From Suillus spraguei (taxonomy: Eukaryota > Basidiomycota > Agaricomycetes > Boletales > Suillaceae), in contig JABCPU010000059.1 in the NCBI GenBank assembly GCA_016800925.1, forward strand, positions 1 through 64,000: 64,000 nt of DNA, in the 5' to 3' direction. A program made the translations under genes and the position numbers. Positions within the stretch are counted from its first letter, which is position 1; each line of letters begins with the position of its first letter. The notes under the pieces are model-generated. The model did no database searches. It was not told the DNA's origin and worked only from the letters and a program-made list of their open reading frames with translations. Below are positions 42,451 through 52,712 of this stretch, piece by piece.

Positions 42451-43672
42451 TTTTTTCTATCGGAACACACCTTGACATGCACTCATGGATGGTTTCCTTA
42501 AAGGTTCATCTTAACTGGTCTTTACAACATTAATATTTACTGCATGGTGACATTGGCGAGTCGTGCCTTTGGACAAATGTTCGAATAATTATATTTATGT
42601 AAAATATGAATGAACAGATTGTGTGAGGTATGAAATTGGATGGGTTCTGGCGTCGGCACAATGCGCGTGATATTATGTACATAATATGACCTTGAAACGC
42701 AGTCCACCTCAACGGTACATCATGATTAGGCTCGATAGACGTGATGCACCGCGACGAGGGAGAAATCCACACGTATGTGGCGCAAAGTTGTCATAATGCT
42801 TTCGGTACCGATGACGTGTCGATCATTTTGGATGCTTACTTTCTGGCTGCTTTTTTTGTATGCATGAATTCGACAGGCGAGGTCGCAACTCGCGTGTGAA
42901 TTGTTCATGTTTTCAGCTCAGCCAATTTTCAGCTTAGTTCGACGTTCATCATGACTCTTGCTCGCCTTGAAAGACTTTTTCACTCAGTCGGCTTGGGACT
43001 TTACTCCTGGGAGATCCGTACACTGTTGCACACACTCGAGCCAGGTGGCGACTTGTGTGCTCATGAGAGTCTTACAATGTTCAGCTTCAGAGGTGGGTAT
43101 GCTTACTTGTCGTTTATGCCTCTTCAGTGTTATGATATCCAGTCGCCTCCGGAGACACAAGGATGTTTGAACTTTTTTAGATTACAGTACCTTCTGACTC
43201 AGAAGTCCAAAACGCCCTCGTGGTTCAGTCGTTGTCCCTTGGATCGACCGTTACATCTACTCGGCTTAGTCCCCTAGACAGAGCAATACTAGAAGGCAAA
43301 CAGTCGTCCCTTCTGCAAAGTGCAAAACGGAGTCCCGAAGCACTACTCACTGCTTAGTACAACGTGTCTCCCTCATCTTGTTCCACATGGGCGAGGCAAG
43401 TCGCCTCTCTCCCAATATGCGGGATTGAAATTCATACATCTCGTGGCACGACACAAGACTTTGCTTCAATCTGGCAACTTAATCGGTGAGGGAAGCTCTC
43501 CGTTTTGATCAAAACAACGAAGATGACTCGCGATGTCTATGATGCTAATACTAGTACAAATCCAGAAAGCTGATAATTTAACTTTATGGTGAGTGTTCCT
43601 CCTCCCAGTAATAATATTAAATATTTTGATTAATTAGTCGTAAATCCCTCGCACCTCAGATCCCCGCCCTCT
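42451..43672. other. Gene-poor stretch
   Basis: The only longer ORF (42951-43277) reads LYSWEIRTLLHTLEPGGDL and may be a decayed coding fragment with an intron-like break at 43092, but I cannot assign it. The rest has no recognised features. Confidence 0.25.
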
Positions 43673-44116
43673 CTATATTCGGCCGTACTCCCAATCCTCC
43701 AGCAAGCAGTACATCTGCGTTTGAAGATCGGAAAGCCTAATCTCCCAACTGATATTAAAGCCTTTGTGTCGAAGATGCCTGAGGCACTCCCACACCCAGC
43801 TTTGGCAGTTCCATCTGGGGTCGTGACGCATGACAGGGATGCTTGCGATATGCCGCTCTATTAGAGTCAGCTGATGCGCAGCTATCTTTCCGATGGTAAA
43901 GCTTCCGCGCCATGCATCTGGGTATGGGTATGGTTGATTGCGTCTGAATTCTATTGTGTAGGTGTCCGTGTTTCCCAGTATGTGGTAGGTATTCCCGATA
44001 CCTGGACCGGTTGGGATATGTATCACCCAGTGAAGTGGATAGGGCTGTAGGGGTCCTTTCTGTCCTCGCCAAAATTGGACGACTTCAACACTATAGTATG
44101 CGACTGGGGCAGGCAT
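43673..44116 (-). CDS. Small fungal protein, 147 aa (possibly DUF6914-like)
   Basis: An uninterrupted ORF from ATG 44116 to the stop at 43673 reads MPAPVAYYSVEVVQFWRGQ, then LHWVIHIPTGPGIGNTYHIL, YTIEFRRNQPYPYP, WRGSFTIGKI, and NCQSWVWECLRHLRHKGF near the C-terminus. The His-Trp start, the glycine-rich middle and a late NC..WV..L motif recall a fungal family of unknown function that I tentatively link to DUF6914. A decayed second copy at about 31930-32300 shows that it belongs to a mobile or duplicated segment. No introns are needed. No partner gene is adjacent. Confidence 0.45.
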   Translation of the reverse strand: MPAPVAYYSVEVVQFWRGQKGPLQPYPLHWVIHIPTGPGIGNTYHILGNTDTYTIEFRRNQPYPYPDAWRGSFTIGKIAAHQLTLIERHIASIPVMRHDPRWNCQSWVWECLRHLRHKGFNISWEIRLSDLQTQMYCLLEDWEYGRI

Positions 44117-44749
44117 TTGATTACAATATGACTATGGGACTGGGTAAGCTGCGGTTCGAACTGCGCTGGATTGTACAATGCTGTACTCACCGAGATACAG
44201 GACTGATTGAGCAAGGACGGGAGAATGTGAGGTTTGAGCTCGCTGATGTTCCGGATTTATACCCAGACCTTGGTAATTTTTGTTCCGTGAGTGAGTTCGA
44301 AGTGTGGGTGCAACACGTCACGTCAAGCGTGCTCGAGACCGTGATTATGGTGTGCGCTTGGGTGGACTACCAATTGTCGCTCCCGGCATACAATCAATAG
44401 TCCATTCAATCAAAATCTCGGTGTTGCTTTTTTTAAATATTGTTCTTATCACACAGCCAGCAGCGTCTGAGATTAAGGATGTGCGCTGAACTTAAGAGGG
44501 ATATCTAGGATAATGGCATTGTTATGTTGCTCGTTGGTTGCCTTGGGTGAGTTTGCCATATGGAGTTGAGTCGGAACAAACCAGATTACTAACACTTGAC
44601 CTTTGATTTGGGCGTAGCTATTTTGATGCAGTCCTGCTGCGCCCGCCGCTGATGCGTCTAAAAATGCCGCGCCTAGATTGATTTCTATTACAAACTATCA
44701 TTGACCAGGCACAGATATCTTACTCAGGCGAGTAGACGCGAAGTGCTCC
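44117..44749. other. Upstream flank of the small ORF
   Basis: Part of it (to about 44290) is shared with the decayed copy at 32000-32250. No gene is recognised. The pyrimidine-rich stretches near 44430 have no clear meaning. Confidence 0.3.
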
Positions 44750-44757
44750 CGCGGAAT

Positions 44758-45539
44758 TAGGGTTCCGTGAAAAACTCGGGAGTTTTTTACATGTTTTTAA
44801 CACGGGGGTGTCAAAAACTCTAAAGGAACATAATCTATCAACTCTCTGAGATATAAGCACTTGAAACATCCGAAAATTAAGATATAATTGCATTTCACCT
44901 GACTTGCTGATCGCAACCTTGATGAGCTTCTTTGACAACGTCAGGTGCAACGACGCGCAATTGAGTCACCTCCAAACAGCACTCGAACAACTCCCAGATA
45001 GTATCCCCCTCGGAAAGTCCAAGTATAATATGCTCCAGATCCAGATAAGGCCAAGCTCTGTGGCAGTACCGAAGCAGCGCTGAACAATGTGCTTGAAGTA
45101 GAGTGATCATAACTTTGCGGGTGTGACCATGTCACCCTTAGCTTCGACGCTTCGTAGGCTCTTACATGTAACCTATCTTCGTCCTCAACTGATTCTATCC
45201 TATATTTTGTGAGCTTCGACAACTTTTGACAAGCAAGTCATGGAGGCTCATTATATGTGGTGGCCTGCACAGAATTGTGTTGAAAAGAGAATCAGAAATT
45301 TTATGTTTTTTTTTTTCATATGTCACAAAATAGCTTCGTCGCCCCAAATTTAGTGACTGTCACTTCAAAGAAATTGTACTTACCTTCGCGAGGGCCGGAC
45401 CTTTGTACGATAGTAGCCAAAAAAAATGTCAAAATGACCCGGAAAAACGTAATTTTTCAGCGTGTCAAAAACTCGTCGAGGGTGGGGGTGAGTTTAAAAC
45501 ACGTCATTAACACCGTGGGTAGTTTTTCACGGAGCCCTA
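44758..45539. mobile_element. hAT-type non-autonomous DNA transposon, 782 bp
   Basis: Terminal inverted repeats: TAGGGTTCCGTGAAAAACT at 44758-44776 and the complement of TAGGGCTCCGTGAAAAACT at the other end (18 of 19 match). An 8-bp target duplication CGCGGAAT lies at 44750-44757 and 45540-45547. Eight-base duplications and a TAGGG-type end are typical of the hAT superfamily. The subterminal word GTGTCAAAAACTC occurs near both ends in direct orientation. No transposase domain is visible. A minus-strand open stretch (45110-44895) reads like an unknown coding fragment and may be captured host sequence. Confidence 0.8.
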
Positions 45540-45547
45540 CGCGGAAT

Positions 45548-47217
45548 CACGTTTCGTCCCTCAGCTACATATGTTAGATATCACGCCCTTGTGAAATCAG
45601 AACCACTGCAATATGCTTTATAGGCTTCAAATATGTGAGCTCTATGTCGATGTACAGATGTCTGGACCCCCTGAGCTTTATATAATTTAATTGCACGATG
45701 TCACTTACATCTCGTAGTACAACGACCGAGGCCAAGTGATTCCACCTCGTCGAAACCACCACCCTTTTCTGATGTGTTAGTGATCAATTGAGGCTAGCTA
45801 AACCCGAGTGACGAAAGAGATTTATAAGTTCGATGGTTGAACCAATGGATATAACTAGAACAGATTCGGGTTGCAACAGGTTTTTTGATACAAGACGAGG
45901 CTTGGTGCATTGATACACGAATCTGCATATCTACCAGATTCCAAATGACTCGAACGACTATTAGAGTCAATAGAAAAGTTCGTGACGGTGGTCCATCCTC
46001 GCTGTATGTACGACAAGCACCTCTCGAAGATAAGATTTCAGTGCTTCAAGTTGCATGATACTGATTTAACGTTGTAGTGCCACATCGAGTGGCGGATCAG
46101 TTCCGTCACTGCCGCGGCAGGCGCGGCATGACCGTGTTACAGATTTGTGAGCTTTCTCTCATGGACGACCACGTGTGGACCTGCTGCCGATCACAGAATG
46201 ATTCAATGAATAGATGTCGCAGCTCATACATACTTCCATATCGATAGGCTAAAATCGATTTCACACAAACTCACCGACTTTGTTTATCTTTGGAGTAATT
46301 AGTCAACAAAGGCGCAACACAGCTTCGGGATTGCCATGGTATCGACACGGAGGCCGTCATGGTGGGTCACCGTCTGCCTGCATGAAGTCAAGGGATCTTA
46401 GCCATGACACTCACTCCATCGAAAGCGTGGTTTCATGTGTGAAAAGGTACGAGAACCAGATACTCATGCTTCTGAAAGTCTCCCATTTTCCTTGGACTAG
46501 GTGGTGAGGCCAACCACCCAATGCAACGAGGTTCATGGATGAATCAGCCTGCAACCGGATAACTACAAGACGTCAAATGATGTGGTTTCCTCTTGAGATC
46601 CATAACTATCAGCTCCGAAAGTTATTAGAAAAGCTGTATACAGGTCTTCGATGCTACCTGGGCTCTCGCCTGATGGAACGCTGTATTCCGATGTGCAAGA
46701 GACCCCACATACGTTGGCAGATTTCGATCAATTGATCGATGCTTTGCTCAATAATTAGTGAACCTCGTCGAGTTAGCATCACCGGATATCGAGTCACATT
46801 AGCTATATGCCTTCAAGTAGCGGAGCTGAAATGTATGATCATTGTTATGTTATCACGTTATTTGCCAGTGCTGGTGATGATGATCCGAGCTGCTGTTTTA
46901 GGTAAGGAGGCTTTGTCTCGCTCGAAAGGCGGTGAGTTTGTAAAATGGAAATAGCTGTAATTATATTTGGCCATTCACGCTCATATGTAAGCTCATGTAC
47001 CTCGATGACTCAAACAGTAACAAGTGAATAATGAGTACACGAATATGTCTCCCTGTGAGACCCGCGAGCCGATGCACACGACAGAAATGTGCACCATCTT
47101 CTTTCCATCCAACTCCATATATTCTCTATAGTACATACATGCATCCTCATCATAACACAATTATTACTGTTAACTGCGCCAAAAAATCTAGCGGATATAT
47201 CCTCCACGAAAACGACT
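45548..47217. other. Gene-poor stretch
   Basis: A minus-strand open piece (45762-45574, with VVVLRDVSDIVQLNYIKLRG) looks coding but is short and not assignable; the hAT element lies just downstream of it. The plus-strand ORF pair at 46280-46735 is likewise unrecognised. The last bases hold the ATG3 3' flank. Confidence 0.25.
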
Positions 47218-48651
47218 TCAAAACGCAGTCGTCGAGTCCACCTCGATCGTAGGCACGATAGAAGCGATGAACTTCAAGAACACTACAAGGTAAAAGTCCA
47301 CCCGCATGCCCTCGACTTCCTCTTCCTCTCCTGCCCCTTTCACGCCCTCCTCCTTCCCCCCTTTGCGTCCAAAGCCCCATTTCTTCTTCCCCTCCTTTTC
47401 TGGGTGCTTGCCGGAATTCTTCCGTGCAGCGAGTTGCTCTTCTACCACACCTGCATTCATGCGCTCAATAACTTTCTTCATCACACTTGCATGTTTGCAG
47501 GGGTGTACGGAGGCTGCTTGGAGCGTCGAGGAGTGTGGGAAAGCTTCGATAGTGACGGTCTTGAGAGCATGGTCAGCCGAAACATCCTGGAAGATCTGCG
47601 ACGGTGTTAAAGGAGTGCGATTCTGAATCACAAGGATATGAGCGGGAGAACATGTTCACGAAACGAGACAGACCTCGTCATAGCCGAGCAGCCAGATCCG
47701 AGGAGTTTGGTAATACTTGTCGTATGTGATCATCACGTCATACGTTCGTACTTGCAGGAGATTGCCATTAGCGACCCCCACCTGCCTGCGTATCTCATCT
47801 AGGATCGGGCTTGAACAAAGATCAGAGAGGAAAACTCACGATGCATCGATAATGCCACCCGACCTGGGCACAACTGGTACCGCCGTAGCTTCATCTTCGC
47901 CGTCTTCTAGCCCCTCCTCTTCCATGTCAGGGATATCATCTAGATCCGGCGTCTCTCCCACTGTGGCGCCCGTCTCTGATGCAATCGACACATCTGCCAT
48001 CGCACTAGCCAGTCCATCGCCGTCCAAGTCTGGGATATCATCGATCTCGCCTGGGTTCGCAGCAGAGTCCACTGTAGCCCCTCGCCCTGCATGCGTTTCT
48101 ACCCACTCATCGGCAGCGCCCAAAGAATCACCGAAAGAGAGAAGACGCTCGGCGTCTTCATCAGCGTCTGTGTAAGCTAGTGATGTGGCTCGTCGAAGGC
48201 AGGGGACGCCGCGAGTGACGAGGTATTGTTTTTCAGCGGGGAGGTAATCGCGAGCTTTGGACGCGTCGCCTTTTTCCCTGAAGTATAGGTATAGGCTTCA
48301 AGGGGCTTTATTGAGGTTGAGGAACTGGTTGCACGCACCATGTCCATACTGGGAACTTGTATGACAGGAAGTCTCCTGCTGCGACAAATTCCTCTAAAAG
48401 CAGGATTAGGATGCATGTGATTGGTAGTTAGTGATGATGGAATATGAATATGTACCGGGGGTTATACGACCGTGCTCTTTGAACTTGCTTTCTTTAAGGA
48501 CCTGGGCATTACTTAGACTTAGCGATAGCCAACTGCAATGGCACGCACTGGGCTGAGATAGTCGCGAACGGCCCAATATTGTTGCTAGAAAAGGATCTTG
48601 AGCGATCTGCGAGCGTCATATTGCGTTGCTACGAACCTGAATAGCGTGCAT
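47218..48651 (-). CDS. ATG3: Autophagy-related protein 3 (E2-like, Atg8-PE conjugation)
   Basis: ATG at 48651 gives a 15-nt first exon (MHAIQ), then [27 protein letters not shown] and [19 protein letters not shown], each ending at good splice sites. Then [14 protein letters not shown], the acidic flexible region ([10 protein letters not shown] near 48105, [26 protein letters not shown]), [19 protein letters not shown] (near 47720), GYDE, and the last exon 47622-47218 with [16 protein letters not shown]. The active-site cysteine is in [16 protein letters not shown], and the protein ends [11 protein letters not shown]. Atg3 transfers Atg8 to phosphatidylethanolamine at the phagophore. The join near 47800-47850 does not phase cleanly with my chosen sites; the rest is intact. 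Confidence 0.94.
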
Positions 48652-48954
48652 AGTAATCTGTGGGATTCGTCTGAAGAGCGGAGATGAGAGGGAGAGCGAA
48701 GGACAAACCCTTGCCGCAATCACTGAGTCAGAGTACTACATCGATTGCACCTAATCCGGAAACTAGTGATCACGAGGGGTTAATACTGCGGTACTGACTC
48801 CTGGCACCTCAGAGTAAGACTGTAACCGCATTTCATGTGCCGTGAGCCAGGTATATTGTCAACATCATTCTAATGGCTAGCATCGGTCCCGCGTAGAAAC
48901 AGCTCATCACCAAACTCAAAACAAAATCTCATAGATACTCAGCGAAGCAGCCAA
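48652..48954. other. Intergenic, ATG3 promoter side
   Basis: About 300 bp between the ATG3 start and the stop of the LYAR-like gene, both on the minus strand. It should hold the ATG3 promoter. No defined motif seen. Confidence 0.3.
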
Positions 48955-50363
48955 TTATGCCGAAGCCTTGTCGGATTTTTTTGAGCTTCTCTCTTTCTCC
49001 TTCTTCTCCTTCTTCTCCCTCTTCTTCTCTCTTTTCTCATCGTGAGTCGGTGGGGGAGTATCGACGTCCATTGCCGACACCTCAACATCAGCGACCGGTT
49101 CTGCGTCACGCTTCTTTTTCTTCTTCTTCTTTTCCACAGGCGCAACAGACGGAGCGTCCGTAGGTGTTATGTCGATGTCCATGCCGTCCTCCGGAACCTT
49201 TTCTGATTTGTCCCTTTTCCGCTTCTTGGTTTTTGTCTCTCCCTCCGTCTCAACTGGCGTGGGAGGTGAATCCGACGCTCCATTCGTTAGTGTTTCTTCG
49301 GCTTTGTCCTTTTTGCTCTTCTTCTTTTCTTTCTTATCTTTCCTACCTGCCCCTGAATCTACGGGCTCGTCGTCTCTCTTCCGCTTCTGTGATTTCGACC
49401 GGTTCTCGTCGCTTTCTTTGTCCTTGGTGTCCTGGTCTTCCAAAGTCTCGCCCTCGACAACAGCAACTTTCCGCTTTTCCTTGTCCTTCTTGGATTTCTT
49501 TTCCTTTTTTACTGGAATCTCGGTTGGTGTTGGGGTATTGTCGATAGTAGACTCTGCAGCGTCCTCAGTAGACTTCTTATGTTTCTTGTCCTTTTTCTTC
49601 TTCTCCGCCTTTTGAGGTGATGGAGATGAAGGCTCGACAATCACGGTATCTTCTGATGTCTTGTACAAGTCAAATACTGCACTATAGATAACGAATTACG
49701 CGAGCTCACCTTTTTGTCCTCGGCTTTTAATTCAGACTTTGACTTTTTCTGCGATATAATCTCAGTTGTCTCTGGTGCTGGCGCCGAATCTTTTGAATGC
49801 TGAGCCTCTATTGGTTTTGGTGGTATGACTGATGGCTCCGGTGGTGTTACAGTTACAGGCGACATGCGCTGAGGTGCGCCCAATGGAGTTCCATTGGCAC
49901 CGGTGGCCTGATAGCGTGTTGGTGGTCGCGCCTGGTATCCTCCATGGCCTTGGAACCCACCTCGTCCATTCTCTCGAGGTGACGCCCCCCAGCTCCCAGC
50001 CTGCTCACATGAAAAAACTATCAAACATGCAAGGATGGACGACTCACCGATCTAGGTCCCTTGTACATAGTTTTCTGATACTTCTCTGCTTCAGTTACAC
50101 ACGAAGTGTGTCCCTGGTACTCAGCAGGGGTGTGGAAGGTGGTCGAGCAGTCGATACAGTCGAAGGCTGCGTGGCAAAAACTATGGTGTTGGTTGAGTTT
50201 TGGTTTCTTCACGACGTCACTGCAGCCTGGGTGGTTATAGGTTAATGTAGCTCGAGAAATGAATGATAGCAGATACGAACTGTGACATCTGTGGATCGTG
50301 CGTTAAGATTATACAAATGGATTGCGAAAAAGAAAAAAAGATAGCGTACTGAAATGATACCAT
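48955..50363 (-). CDS. LYAR-type zinc-finger nucleolar protein
   Basis: Exon 1 is 14 nt (50363-50350, MVSFQ), exon 2 is an 8-nt microexon (50288-50281), and exon 3 begins at 50226. Joined they read MVSFQCHSCSDVVKKPKLNQ, the LYAR zinc-finger start, followed by HAAFDCIDCSTTFHTPAEY and HTSCVTEAEKYQK. This two-finger C2HC arrangement is the signature of cell-growth-regulating nucleolar protein LYAR. A Gly/Pro/Gln-rich linker follows (about 50000-49720), then a long highly charged lysine-rich tail (49668-48955, many KKKKDKKHKK-like blocks) typical of nucleolar proteins. The junction near 49700 is not phase-resolved. Probable role: ribosome biogenesis. Confidence 0.88.
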
Positions 50364-50913
50364 TAAGATAGAGAACTCTTGTGGTGTTAGACCGATCGAC
50401 TTCCTTCCGCGCTCGCAGGCTTGGGCGTTCTTATGCCAAGCGGCTGAACTATAGTCTATAGAGTGAAGGAAACAAAAAAAGATGCTAAGTAAGGGTCATA
50501 TAACCCTAACCCTAATGGTACTGAATCGCGACAGATAATGTATTCTAATCATGATCATGGTTTTACAATTGAAAACCGGAACGGGTATAGAGTGCTGGTG
50601 TACGTATGATACATGCAACCTGATCAGAAGCATGGTGATACGCGCGCCGTAAAATGAGCGTTGCATCATTACAGTGAAACATCATGCATCATGCATGCAC
50701 ATTGAACACTCGATGATGATGATCACTGGACAGTCATATTTGGATGACTTCCCTAGATATGACAGTGGGTGAGGCTAATAATAAGTAAAACGGGTAGCCG
50801 TAAGGCATGATGCATGTAGAAGTATAAGCACAATCGGGGTCCGAGAAGAAAAAGTAGAGAAAAATATCATAAAACTCCCATCAGGACTCGGATAAGTCAC
50901 ATATATCACCGTA
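50364..50913. other. Intergenic
   Basis: The promoter side of the LYAR-like gene and 3' flank of the DUF6699-like gene. A TAACCCTAACCCTAA word at 50502-50516 resembles two telomeric repeats but is too short to mean much. ATGCAT-rich DNA lies around 50670-50700. No gene seen. Confidence 0.3.
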
Positions 50914-51656
50914 TCACAATTTCCCAAATTTCACCACCCACGTCTCCGCGACACTTGCACTTCCGGGTAAATGTCTCTTTTTCTCAAATTCCTCATCCTT
51001 CTCCAGCCCCTTAAACACTGGCGTATCCCCCAGCCAATCGATTCTCTTCAGTCGCTTATCCTTATCTTTCTCTTGCCTCGACTTCGCAGCTTTTTCGATT
51101 GCTTCCCTCCGTGTCTTATCAAGAGCCACGATTGCCCACTCCGAGTCCTCGATGTGCTTTTGTAGCAGTTCGTGCAATCCTTCAAAGATCGCGCCGCATG
51201 TGATTACAGACCCAGCAGGCGCACGGATGACGATTGACCAAGGGAAGGCCTTCGAGATGATAAGGAGCTCATACGTTGGCTTCACGAATGCCGGAACGTG
51301 GCTGATTTGTTGCCATGTAGATAGCATGATCCCTTCCCGGACAGGCTGGCGGATATCGTAGCGTACGTAGGTCATGTCTGATGCAAGAACGGGGTTCAGG
51401 CTGGGCCATTTGGATTTTGGTACTGAGCGATCGACTGTGGGGGCGCAGAGAGCATGATAAGATCATATAGATGAGTGATGGAGATTGAAGAGCACATACA
51501 GTTGAATCCATGCCATCCTGATGGTTCATATGGCTGGTTGGGGAACGAGGGGGGCATATATACATGAGGGTTGTATTGTCCTTGGTACCAGCCGGTAGGC
51601 CACCCATTTGCGTAGGGATTCATAAATGCAACGTGTGGTGTATAATCAAAATGCAT
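50914..51656 (-). CDS. DUF6699-like protein, intact copy
   Basis: Two exons, 51656-51500 and 51434-50914, join in phase to a protein of about 225 residues. The first exon is proline/tyrosine-rich (MNPYANGWPTGWYQG). The conserved part starts at WPSLNPVLASD, then TYVRYDIRQPV, ISKAFPWSIVI, IFEGLHELLQKHIEDSEWA, a lysine-rich helix, RIDWLGDTPVFKGL and the C-terminal ETWVVKFGKL. This matches the broken units at 9914-29352 in order of motifs and in the two-part layout. The family is fungal and of unknown function; the DUF6699 name is from memory. It is the only undamaged member in the window. Confidence 0.75.
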
Positions 51657-52221
51657 GCTGGGATGTATTTGCGGCCTTTATATGATCGTAGGGGCGCCAA
51701 TCTGCCTGAAATTCCCGAAAGCGTAGGTTTCCGTAAGTCTTCTATGTAGAGCGCCTTTGTAAAGAGTCTCATGATGCCAATAACTGGAGATGACTCTGTG
51801 CAGTGTGCACCGCACTCGGACCCAAAGAAGTCAAGGAGGCTGAGCTAACATTGCTGGGTTAGCGAGGCAGTGCCAGTAAGTTTTTTGAACCACGTGATGT
51901 AGAGGGCACGAGGCACTGCAAGGGGTAAAGCGCTTAGTTTCAAATTTCGAGTGACAGTGCACACCGCCCATCTGCATCATTAGCTGAATCGTTCGATTTG
52001 AGGACAGAGGCGCTCCGAAGCGATGTAAGAGAAGCTGAGACACTTGGGCCCGTCATAGACGGGCGCTCGGCGGTCCATGGAACTGGGTTCATTGAGTGCC
52101 GTTGATTTGAGAATCCTTCGTCAACCTCGAAAACTTGATTTAGACCCCGCGGGGACAGAACGGAACTCCTGCGCAGTTTATAAGCGCACGTATAACAAAT
52201 AAGGTACATGGGTTAAGTGAG
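51657..52221. other. Intergenic
   Basis: No supported gene. Short minus-strand ORFs (52209-51940 and 52043-51831) lie downstream of the hypothetical gene and share its 3' flank. Confidence 0.3.
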
Positions 52222-52587
52222 TCAGGTTTGTACAAGACTGCCAACAAATGACAGAGGCTTTTGTGCGAGCACTGCACGGAGGCTGGAGTACTCTGGGTTG
52301 AGGGTGAATTGAGGATTGAGGACTCGGATGGCGAGGAAAGCCTGTGAAGATTAGCTACTAATAGATGTGAACTCAAACTTACCTCGTACCTATAATCACT
52401 AGGCGTGTGTGTGAAGAAGTTCATTAATAGTGCTCGTCCATCGCAAACGTCAAACAGGCGGTTAAGTCTGCATTTGTCAGAAGCATTGATGATCGACCTG
52501 TTGTCCAACCACAGCCAGATACTTGATATCCCAATGGGATTCGTCGCGTTGTCTAAATGGCAGAGCACAATTGGCTGGCATGGACCG
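52222..52587 (-). CDS. Hypothetical protein, partial model
   Basis: Two coding-looking exons flank a clean intron (GTAAGT to TTCACAG, about 52382-52340). The upstream one reads CRLNRLFDVCDGRALLMNFF then THTPSDYRYE; the downstream one reads AFLAIRVLNPQFTLNPEYSS and ends VGSLVQT at a stop (52222-52224). The start is unclear: ATG 52587 opens a different frame (MPANCALPFRQRDESHWDI), which would need another intron. It lies head to head with CCP1 with little over 100 bp between them. I do not recognise the family. Confidence 0.4.
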
Positions 52588-52712
52588 ATAACCGGATTAT
52601 GTAAATCCTTATAATTATATTGCTACAACCAGGGCCAGTGCGTGATCCAGCATTAATATTATTCAGTGCGTCTTCTTTTCGGTATCCAGCTTTTTGCTTT
52701 TTCCCTCCCATC

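Noticed and set aside
47836..48175. Plus-strand ORFs across the ATG3 acidic region
   Set aside because: They are antisense shadows of the Asp/Glu-rich ATG3 coding sequence, which has clear family motifs.
48957..49615. Long plus-strand ORFs rich in Ser/Phe/Leu opposite the LYAR-type tail
   Set aside because: They are mirror frames of the lysine-rich repeats; composition alone keeps them open.
50502..50516. Telomere-like word TAACCCTAACCCTAA
   Set aside because: It has only about two repeat units inside gene-flanking DNA; this can occur by chance and no subtelomeric features surround it.
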